From NCBI GenBank assembly GCA_004144865.1, contig SEAY01000018.1, positions 1 through 41,615 of the forward strand: a DNA stretch of 41,615 bases. The letters are read 5' to 3'. The position numbers were made by a program, and so were the translations under genes. The notes under the pieces are model-generated. The model saw only the letters and a list, made by a program, of their open reading frames with translations, searched no databases and was not told where the DNA came from. Positions 8,416-14,681 of this stretch are shown here, one piece after another (position 1 is the stretch's first letter; the number at the start of each line of letters is the position of its first letter). The stretch is from Comamonadaceae bacterium. Its GTDB lineage: Bacteria; Pseudomonadota; Gammaproteobacteria; Burkholderiales; Burkholderiaceae_C.

Positions 8416-8481
8416 GGTCTTACAGCCGGGCTCTGGGGCGGCACCCATACTTCCTGCATCACAAACCAAGGGAGTCTAGCC

Positions 8482-8781
8482 ATGCGTAAATCCTCTTTCG
8501 TCATCGCCGGCCTGGTGTCTGCCGCCTCCATCGCCCTCGTGGGCTGCGACGTGCAGAAGACCCAGGAAGGCAACGTGAGCGTGCCGCAGTACGAAGTGTC
8601 CAAGGCCAAGGAGGGTGACGTGACCCTGCCGAAGTACGACGTGGACGCGCCGGAAGTGAACGTCACGACCGAGAAGAAGGAAGTGGAAGTGCCGAAGGTG
8701 GGCGTGTACACCGAGAAGGAAACGCTGTCCATTCCGAAGGTGGACGTCACCCCCGCCCAGGACCGCGACGACAAGAAGTAA
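8482..8781 (+). CDS. Small lipoprotein with V-x-x-P-x-x-x-V repeats
   Basis: This 99-residue protein of no recognised family has a signal peptide with lipobox LVGC (Cys22). The mature part is a run of short beta-like repeats: VSVPQYEV, VTLPKYDV, VEVPKVGV and LSIPKVDV, separated by charged linkers rich in Glu, Lys and Asp. The alternating Val/charged pattern predicts an extended beta or fibre-like structure rather than an enzyme. The ATG is well placed after AAGGGAG at 8468-8474. It has its own strong Rho-independent terminator at 8814-8836, so it is probably a monocistronic, well-expressed envelope protein. Its lower GC at wobble Lys/Glu codons (AAG/GAA) reflects its composition. Confidence 0.85.
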   Translation: MRKSSFVIAGLVSAASIALVGCDVQKTQEGNVSVPQYEVSKAKEGDVTLPKYDVDAPEVNVTTEKKEVEVPKVGVYTEKETLSIPKVDVTPAQDRDDKK

Positions 8782-8813
8782 GAGTAAGCCGAGCGTCGGC
8801 CGAGTTTCTCCGA

Positions 8814-8836
8814 GGGCCGGTTCGCCGGCCCTTTTT
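8814..8836 (+). terminator. Rho-independent terminator after small lipoprotein gene
   Basis: GGGCCGG (8814-8820), tetraloop TTCG, then CCGGCCC (8825-8831), followed directly by TTTTT (8832-8836). The stem is perfect, with a stable UUCG loop. It lies 33 bases after the stop of the lipoprotein gene. Confidence 0.93.
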
Positions 8837-9018
8837 CATGCCCGCACGGGCCTGCCGGCCCCTGCGGGCAGGCTCCGCTGTAGGAGGGAAGCCCTTCAGG
8901 CTTGGGCCCCAGTCCGGCACGGGGGCAGGACAAAGCCTCCCTATGCTCTGCCTCGCCCCGGTGCGGTGCGCGTGGACTTAGACTCGCGGTGCCCGCTCGC
9001 GCTGGGCTGACCCAGACC

Positions 9019-10989
9019 GTGCCACACACCGCCATCCCCACCAGCATCCTGCTCGTCGATGACCAGCCCGCCAACCTGCTGGCGCTCGAGGCCGCGTTGG
9101 ACACCCTCGGCGTGGACATGGTGCGCGCCGTATCGGGTCCCCAGGCCCTGGCCGCGCTCGAGAAGCAGGACTTCGCCGCCGTGCTGCTGGACGTGCGCAT
9201 GCCCGGCATGGACGGCTTCGAAGTGGCCCGCGAGATCCGCTCGCGCCCGCGCACCCGCTTCACCCCCATCCTCTTCGTCACCGCGGGCGACGACCCGGAC
9301 GAAGCGATGCTGTCCGCCTATGCGCTGGGCGCCGTCGATTTCCTCGCCAAGCCCCTGCGTTCGGAGGTGCTCAAGGCGAAGGTGGGCGTCTTCGTCGAGC
9401 TGTACCGGAGCAAGGAGGAGTTGCGCGCGCGCGAGCGCCGCGACTACGAGCAGCGGCTGGAGGCCAAGGAGGAGCGCTACCGCGCGCTCTTCGAGTCGAT
9501 CGACGAGGGCTTCTGCGTCGTGAAGCTGGTGCGCGACGCCACCGGGCGGGTGCGCGACTACCGTTTCGAAGAGGCGAACGAGGCGTTCGCCATGCACACG
9601 GGCCTGGAAGACGTCATCGGCAAGACCATTCGCGACATGGTGCCCGGCCAGGACGCGCACTGGTTCGAGATCTATGGCCGCGTCGCCGACACCGGCGAGG
9701 CGACCCGCTTCGTCCAGGAAGCCAAGGCGATGAACCGCTGGTTCGACGTCTATGCCACCCGCCTGGGCGGGCCCGGCAGCGACCTGGTCGCCGTGCTGTT
9801 CTCCGACATCACGCAGCGCCTCCTCGCCGAGCAGGACCTGAGGCGGCTCAACGAGGAACTGGCCCAGGCCAACCGCCTCAAGACCGAGTTCCTCGCCACC
9901 CTCGCCCACGAGCTGCGCAACCCGCTCGCGCCGCTGTCCAACGGCCTGCACCTCATGCGCATGGCGGGCAACAAGCCCGAGGTGCTGGAGCGCACGCGGC
10001 AGATGATGGAGCGGCAGATCCAGCACATGGTCCACCTCGTGGACGACCTGCTGGACGTCGCGCGCATCAGCACGGGGAAGGTGGAACTGCGCCGCCGGCC
10101 CATGGACCTGAAGGAAGTCGTCGCCACGGCGGTGGAGACCAGCGCCTCGCTGATCGACAACGCCGGGCATCGACTCACCGTGGAGATGCCTTCCCAGCCG
10201 CTGCCCATGCACGCCGATCCCACCCGCATCGCGCAGGTGGTGAGCAACCTCCTCAACAACGCCGCCAAGTACACTCCCGAAGGCGGGCGCATCGCCCTGA
10301 AGGGCCGGGTGGAAGGCCGCGAGGCGGTGATCTCGGTCACGGACACCGGCGTGGGCCTCGAGCCCGATGCGCTCGCGAAGGTGTTCGAGATGTTCGCGCA
10401 GGTGCCGGGCGCAGGTAAGCCGCAGGGCGGCCTGGGCATCGGCCTGTCGCTGGTGAAGAGCCTCGTCGGCCTCCACGGCGGCACTGTTTCGGCCACCAGT
10501 CCCGGTCCCGGCCAGGGCAGCACCTTCACGGTGCGCCTCCCCCTCACGGAGGGCAATGACATGTCCACTGATTCTTCTCCCGCCTCCACCTCCTCCACCC
10601 CCGGCCAGCTGCAGGTGCTGGTGGTCGACGACAACACCGACGCCGCCGAGAGCCTGGGCGTCCTGCTAGACATCGAAGGCCATGCCGCCCACATCGCGCA
10701 CACCGGCGCCGAGGCGCTGCAGGTCGCGCAGTCGCAGGCGCTCGACGTCGTCTTCCTCGACATCGGCTTGCCCGACATGACCGGGTACGACGTGGCCAAG
10801 CGCATGCGGATGCTGCCCGGCATGCAGAAGACGCTGCTGGTCGCCCTCACCGGCTGGGGCACGCAGGACGACCGGCAGCGCACGCGCGACGCGGGCTTCG
10901 ACCGCCATCTCACCAAGCCGGCGGAACTGCCCGCGGTGGAGGAACTGCTGCGGGCGGCGGCCGCCGCGAAGAACGCCGCCACCGCGTGA
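9019..10989 (+). CDS. Hybrid sensor kinase REC-PAS-HisKA-HATPase-REC
   Basis: This soluble hybrid kinase is about 656 residues from the GTG at 9019. The first receiver (about 8-125) has LVDDQPAN and phospho-Asp58 in LLDVRMPGMDG. A PAS/PAC-like sensor follows at about 155-275. HisKA carries His297 in LAHELRNPLAP, then HATPase_c with LLNNAAKYT, DTGVGL and GGLGIGLSL. The last receiver has Asp581 in FLDIGLPDMTG and Lys in LTKPAEL. The start is uncertain: GTG 8989 and TTG 8902 (after GGAGGG at 8883-8888) are in frame, but homology begins only at about 9043. An internal ATG at 10561 with a strong ribosome site could make the last receiver on its own. The paralogous hybrid kinase at 6415-8364 has the same architecture. 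Confidence 0.9.
   Translation: MPHTAIPTSILLVDDQPANLLALEAALDTLGVDMVRAVSGPQALAALEKQDFAAVLLDVRMPGMDGFEVAREIRSRPRTRFTPILFVTAGDDPDEAMLSAYALGAVDFLAKPLRSEVLKAKVGVFVELYRSKEELRARERRDYEQRLEAKEERYRALFESIDEGFCVVKLVRDATGRVRDYRFEEANEAFAMHTGLEDVIGKTIRDMVPGQDAHWFEIYGRVADTGEATRFVQEAKAMNRWFDVYATRLGGPGSDLVAVLFSDITQRLLAEQDLRRLNEELAQANRLKTEFLATLAHELRNPLAPLSNGLHLMRMAGNKPEVLERTRQMMERQIQHMVHLVDDLLDVARISTGKVELRRRPMDLKEVVATAVETSASLIDNAGHRLTVEMPSQPLPMHADPTRIAQVVSNLLNNAAKYTPEGGRIALKGRVEGREAVISVTDTGVGLEPDALAKVFEMFAQVPGAGKPQGGLGIGLSLVKSLVGLHGGTVSATSPGPGQGSTFTVRLPLTEGNDMSTDSSPASTSSTPGQLQVLVVDDNTDAAESLGVLLDIEGHAAHIAHTGAEALQVAQSQALDVVFLDIGLPDMTGYDVAKRMRMLPGMQKTLLVALTGWGTQDDRQRTRDAGFDRHLTKPAELPAVEELLRAAAAAKNAATA
10548..10563 (+). 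promoter_or_regulatory. Internal ribosome-binding site and ATG at the REC domain boundary
   Basis: GGAGGG (10548-10553) lies seven bases before an in-frame ATG at 10561. That ATG falls exactly in the Ser/Thr/Pro-rich linker between the kinase ATPase domain and the C-terminal receiver. Translation from it would give a free receiver of about 142 residues. This is a better ribosome site than that of any proposed start of the full-length gene. Confidence 0.45.
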
Positions 10990-10993
10990 AAAC

Positions 10994-13336
10994 CTAGACG
11001 CGCGCGAGCAGCCCGCGCGCGATGGCCTCCAGCTCGCTCGCCAGCGGCGCGATGGCCACGGCCGCTTCCTGCGCCGTGCGGGCCTGCTGCCAGCGCGCGG
11101 CGAGTTCAGCGCGCCGGGCTTCCACCGCGGCCACCACCTCGCTGCGCCACGCCGCCGGCGGGCCGTCCCGTTCTTCGCGCAGGCCGCGGTGGGCCACGGC
11201 GAGATAGGCGAGCAGGAGGCCCTCGGTGAACGTCTGCAGCAGGTCGTCGCCCAGCTGCACCTGCGGATGCCCGGACGGTGAAGCGCGGTTGCGCCACGCG
11301 GCCGCCAGGTAGCCCGCGCCGCCGCCCAGCATCGCCCCGAGCGCGGCGGCCGCGCCGAGCGTGAGCCCGCCCGTGAGCAGGTCGACGCCCGCGCCCATCG
11401 CGGCTCCCGTCGCGGCGCCGGCCACGCCCGCCTGCGGCCGATCGACGGCGTGCTGCTCCAGGAAGCCGCTGTCCACGCGCGCGGTCGGCACCGCCGCGAC
11501 CGGGGTGCCGCTGCGGTGCAGCTGCACCAGTTCGGCAAACAGCGCGGACTCGCCGGCGCGCAGCCGCTGCAGCAACGCGATGCGCGCGCCCTCGCGGGCC
11601 CGCTGCGTTGCATCGCGTTCCGCGGCGTTCACGAGCTGGCGCAGGCCCACCGGGCCGCTGCCCACCTCCTCGACGTCGCGCGCCGCGCGCACCAGCTCCG
11701 CGGCCACCAGCCGCATGGCGTCGGCGAAGCGCGCCGCGTTGCGGTCGTTCCAGGCGGCGGCGAGCCGCTCGAAGCCCGCGCGCTTGCCGGACGCGACCCG
11801 GGCGATGGCCGCATCCAGCAGCCGCTTGTCGCGCATCCAGTGTGCCGTGCAATCCGCGAGCGGCAGCACGTCGGCGGCGAGACCCAGTCGCTGCACCACG
11901 GCGCGGTACTCCGCGTCCGCACCATCGGGAGCGAGCACGATGGCGGGTTGCGCCACCCAGTGCAGCAGGCGCGTGATCTCCTGCAGCTCGCCGGGACGGG
12001 CAGGTGCCACCAGCATCAGGTCGGTGTCGGCAAGGGTGGCCTGCAGGGCATCCCGCTCCTGCCCCCGCGCCGGCGCACGGAAGCGCCCGAGCAGGTCCTG
12101 CAGCCACACCTGGGCCGCGCTGCCGTTGCCCGCCCCGGCGGTCACCCGCGGCGCGGGCGGGCTGAAGCCCGGCGGGACGTCGACCACGCGCAGCACGTCG
12201 CCGCGCGCGGTGCCCAGCACCGTCCAGGGCCCGGCCTCCCGCGGGGGCCCGTGATCCGCCACCTGCCGCAGCATGCGCAGCAAGGCTTCGCGCCCCGGGC
12301 CTTCGCCGGCGACGATGCCCAGCGTCACGCGCGCAGGGCTCACGCGGGCGAGCACCTGCACGAAATAGGGATCTCGCAGGTCGATGGCGACGGCGCGGCC
12401 CAGCCGCCTGCGCCGCCAGGCGGCCCACGCGGCGAGCACGAGGCGCGGCGCGACCACCAGCACGAGCAGCAGCGCCACGTACATCCACACCCAGCGCCGC
12501 GCCTCGTCCACGCCCACCGCGGCGCCGGAGCGGAAGGCCATGCGCTGGAGGTCGGCCACGCTGAACCCGTCGAAGGGCAGCAGCGCCACGACCGGGGCGA
12601 AGAGCGCGCTGAGGAAGGCGTGGACCTGGTGCACGTCGAGCAGCGTGCTCTCCCAGCCCACGCGGTACTCGCGCACCACTCCGCCGAGCACGATGGAGAA
12701 GGCGAGGCCCAGCGCCCAGCCGGCGGCCGCCAGGTGCAGCAGCTGCCTCCACCACCAGCCCTGCTGCGCACCGGCGGCGCGCAGCCAATGCTCATGGAAG
12801 CGCGCCAGGACATCCCGCCGCAGGCGCCCGGTGCCGCGCGCGCCCGCCGCGGCGACCCAGCGTTGCAGCGGCCCGGCCGGCGCGCGCTGCGCCCACGAGC
12901 GCGGCAGCAGCAGCGAGATGGCAAGGAACAGGTACACGGCCAGGTTCCACGCGAGCACGCCGAGCAGCGGCGGGGAGAGCATGTTGACCTGCTGGGGGTT
13001 ATCGATGCGATCGATGGCGGCGCCGAGCACGCAGGCGGTGATCGGCAGGCCCGCCATGAGCCACGCGTGCCACGGCTCCCCTTGCTGCAAGGCGGCCAGG
13101 CGCGGATTGCGATTATCGACCGTCGCCAGCACGCGCTGCGCGCGCTGCTGCAGGTAGTGGCCGGAGTCGACGCCGCCACCCGGCGTCCTGCGGCTGGCCG
13201 CGAGCGCTTCGCGTTCGACTTCCTCGCGTTCGACCGCGCTCAGCAGGCGGCCCTGCGTATCGACCTCCTCGATAGCGCGCGCCACGAGCAGTTGCCGGGC
13301 GCCGGACTCGTCGAGGTGCAGGATGCCGTCTTCCAC
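10994..13336 (-). CDS. DUF2868-DUF3482 membrane protein with degenerate GTPase centre
   Basis: The 780-residue protein starts at GTG 13336. Residues 1-310 look like DUF2868, with membrane segments near 92-108, 121-144, 199-221 and 284-307. Residues 335-550 resemble the Era-like GTPase part of the companion DUF3482 protein, but the nucleotide motifs are eroded: the P-loop position reads AGEGPGRE (343-350, Lys to Arg and Ser/Thr to Glu), the DxxG position reads DVPPG (386-390), and no N-K-x-D is seen. The end has the DUF3482 glycine-rich segment (about 635-675, GAAMGAGVDLLTGGLTLG). These domains are usually two adjacent genes; here they are one frame. Function is unknown, probably membrane-associated. 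The stop lies 4 bases from the convergent kinase stop. Confidence 0.8.
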   Translation of the reverse strand: MEDGILHLDESGARQLLVARAIEEVDTQGRLLSAVEREEVEREALAASRRTPGGGVDSGHYLQQRAQRVLATVDNRNPRLAALQQGEPWHAWLMAGLPITACVLGAAIDRIDNPQQVNMLSPPLLGVLAWNLAVYLFLAISLLLPRSWAQRAPAGPLQRWVAAAGARGTGRLRRDVLARFHEHWLRAAGAQQGWWWRQLLHLAAAGWALGLAFSIVLGGVVREYRVGWESTLLDVHQVHAFLSALFAPVVALLPFDGFSVADLQRMAFRSGAAVGVDEARRWVWMYVALLLVLVVAPRLVLAAWAAWRRRRLGRAVAIDLRDPYFVQVLARVSPARVTLGIVAGEGPGREALLRMLRQVADHGPPREAGPWTVLGTARGDVLRVVDVPPGFSPPAPRVTAGAGNGSAAQVWLQDLLGRFRAPARGQERDALQATLADTDLMLVAPARPGELQEITRLLHWVAQPAIVLAPDGADAEYRAVVQRLGLAADVLPLADCTAHWMRDKRLLDAAIARVASGKRAGFERLAAAWNDRNAARFADAMRLVAAELVRAARDVEEVGSGPVGLRQLVNAAERDATQRAREGARIALLQRLRAGESALFAELVQLHRSGTPVAAVPTARVDSGFLEQHAVDRPQAGVAGAATGAAMGAGVDLLTGGLTLGAAAALGAMLGGGAGYLAAAWRNRASPSGHPQVQLGDDLLQTFTEGLLLAYLAVAHRGLREERDGPPAAWRSEVVAAVEARRAELAARWQQARTAQEAAVAIAPLASELEAIARGLLARV

Positions 13337-13413
13337 TGTGTCCCGAGTCTAGTGCCGGGCGCACGGCGCGGGTGGCGCCCGCAACCGGCGCTGGCCCCCG
13401 GCACCGCGGCGCG

Positions 13414-13593
13414 TCAGCGCGCCTGGCGGAGGAAGCGGCGCACGTTGTCGGGATCGTGGCCCACGTAGGTGATGGCGTGCTCGAGCTCGGCCTCGCTGCA
13501 TCCCAGCCACTTGCACCAGTTGCGCCTTTCCCATTCGGGCTCCAGGTGGATCAGGAGCTGGTCGGCGCTCATCTTGTTCAGGTCTTCGGACAT
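13414..13593 (-). CDS. DUF3606-type small protein
   Basis: This 59-residue minus-strand protein begins MSEDLNKMSADQLL. It has the DUF3606 pattern: W-x-x-x-L-G-C-S-E-x-x-L-x-x-A-I-x-x-V-G, then V-R-R-F-L near the C-terminus. Members are small soluble helical proteins of unknown function, common in soil proteobacteria. The ATG at 13593 is preceded by AAGGGGGAA on the minus strand, a good ribosome site. It is read in the same direction as the large membrane protein, whose start lies 77 bases further on. Confidence 0.8.
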   Translation of the reverse strand: MSEDLNKMSADQLLIHLEPEWERRNWCKWLGCSEAELEHAITYVGHDPDNVRRFLRQAR

Positions 13594-13693
13594 GGATCGT
13601 TCCCCCTTTCCGATGCCTTCAGGTTAGGCGAGCCGTGGTGCGGGCGCGGCAAGACAAGCCAGCGCCGTCCAGTCCGCCCACGGTTGTGGCAGC

Positions 13694-13703
13694 TGTAGGA
13701 CTT
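13694..13703 (+). promoter_or_regulatory. TGTAGGACTT leader motif, copy 1
   Basis: TGTAGGACTT followed by GCGAC lies 101 bases before the small gene at 13805. A close copy, TGTAGGACCT with a following GCGAC, is found 84 bases before the small gene at 25785. The shared motif and spacing suggest a common promoter element or regulator site; no consensus I can name matches it. Confidence 0.25.
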
Positions 13704-13804
13704 GCGACGGGTAAAGCGCCATCCGTCCTGCCCGCGGGATCGCCCCGCGACTACACGGTCCCGGCAGCGCGCGGCCGACGATCGGGACACCAAGGAGGCA
13801 CCCC

Positions 13805-14008
13805 ATGCTGCTGCGCAAGCTGTTCGTCTTCGCCGTCACGTCCGGCCTCGCCAAGAAGGCCTGGGACCACTACCGGGAACCGAAGCGGCACCTGCCGGTG
13901 GACATCACCGACGTCATCGCAAGGCCCGTCGCATCGGCCGATCCCGCGCAGCGGCGGGGCACCCGCCGGCTGGGCGCGCGCCGCCGCAAGGAGGGGCCGA
14001 GCGCGTAA
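13805..14008 (+). CDS. Small basic hypothetical protein
   Basis: This 67-residue protein begins MLLRKLFVFAVTSGLAKKAWDHYRE. It has a short hydrophobic/amphipathic N-terminal helix and a strongly basic C-terminus (RRLGARRRKEG). No family is recognised. The start is secure: AAGGAGG at 13792-13798 lies six bases before the ATG. The gene stands alone between the divergent DUF3606 gene and the DUF2059 gene. The N-terminal helix could associate with membranes; this is a guess from composition. Confidence 0.65.
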   Translation: MLLRKLFVFAVTSGLAKKAWDHYREPKRHLPVDITDVIARPVASADPAQRRGTRRLGARRRKEGPSA

Positions 14009-14042
14009 CGTTCGCGTTACTTGCGGGCATTACACTGGCCCG

Positions 14043-14630
14043 ATGTACCGCAAATCACTGCTGATCCTAGCGATCGCCGCCGCCTGCGCCACCACCACCG
14101 CGCAGGCCCAATCGACCCCGGCCAAGAAGGAAGCCGTCGCCCGCATCCTCAAGCTGCAGCAGCCCGGCATCGAGAAGATGGCCCGTGCCCTGGTGCAGGA
14201 CTCGGTGCTGCCCCTGATGGATGCGGCCGGCAACGCCCTCCAGCAGCGCGTCGCCGCGGACAAGCGCGAAGCGCTCGCCAAGGAAATGCAGGCCGACGCG
14301 CGCAAGTACGTCGACGACACCACCATCATGGTCCGCGACCGAGCGCTCAAGCTGGCTCCCACCACCGTGGGCCCGATGCTGGAGGAGAAGTTCACCGAGG
14401 ACGAACTGAAGCAGCTGGTGACGCTGCTGGAATCGCCGGTGCTCGCCAAGTTCAACTCGGTCGGCGGCGACATGCAGCGCGGCCTGCTGGAGAAGGTGGT
14501 CGCCGACACGCGCCCGCAGGTGGAGCCGCGCCTGCGCGCGCTGGAGGACAACTTCGCCAAGAAGCTGGGCCTCCCGGCCAACGGCGGGACCGCCGGCGCG
14601 GGCAAGCCGGCCGCCGCCCCGAAGAAGTAA
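14043..14630 (+). CDS. Secreted DUF2059-type protein
   Basis: This 195-residue protein has a cleavable signal peptide (residues 1 to about 22, cleavage after AQA). The mature part is all-helical, with the DUF2059 arrangement: a helical pair at about 30-90, then F-T-E-D-E-L-K-Q-L-V-T-L-L-E-S-P-V-L at about 117-135. The tail is Ala/Gly/Pro/Lys-rich and probably disordered. DUF2059 proteins are periplasmic or outer-membrane-associated with no known reaction. The ATG at 14043 is the only start that preserves the signal peptide. Transcription ends at the bidirectional terminator directly after the stop, shared with the convergent protease gene. Confidence 0.85.
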   Translation: MYRKSLLILAIAAACATTTAQAQSTPAKKEAVARILKLQQPGIEKMARALVQDSVLPLMDAAGNALQQRVAADKREALAKEMQADARKYVDDTTIMVRDRALKLAPTTVGPMLEEKFTEDELKQLVTLLESPVLAKFNSVGGDMQRGLLEKVVADTRPQVEPRLRALEDNFAKKLGLPANGGTAGAGKPAAAPKK

Positions 14631-14637
14631 AAGAAGA

Positions 14638-14674
14638 GGGCGCCCGCTGGGGCGCCCTTCCCGACTCCTCTTTT
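14638..14674. terminator. Bidirectional Rho-independent terminator
   Basis: GGGCGCCC (14638-14645) pairs with GGGCGCCC (14650-14657) around GCTG. On the plus strand the stem is followed by a T-rich tract ending in TTTT (14671-14674); on the minus strand it is followed by TCTTCTTTTACTTC. It serves both the DUF2059 gene and the convergent FtsH-like gene. Confidence 0.88.
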
Positions 14675-14681
14675 CCCCGTC

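Noticed and set aside
6322-8469. Minus-strand open frame of 715 codons opposite the first hybrid kinase
   Set aside because: It is a shadow of a kinase with all motifs in order on the plus strand.
8782-9018. Possible riboswitch in the 237 bases before the second hybrid kinase
   Set aside because: After the terminator I see a GCCTGCC/GGCAGGC hairpin and an AAGCC-CTTCA-GGCTT hairpin, but no conserved riboswitch core that I can name, and the kinase start is itself uncertain.
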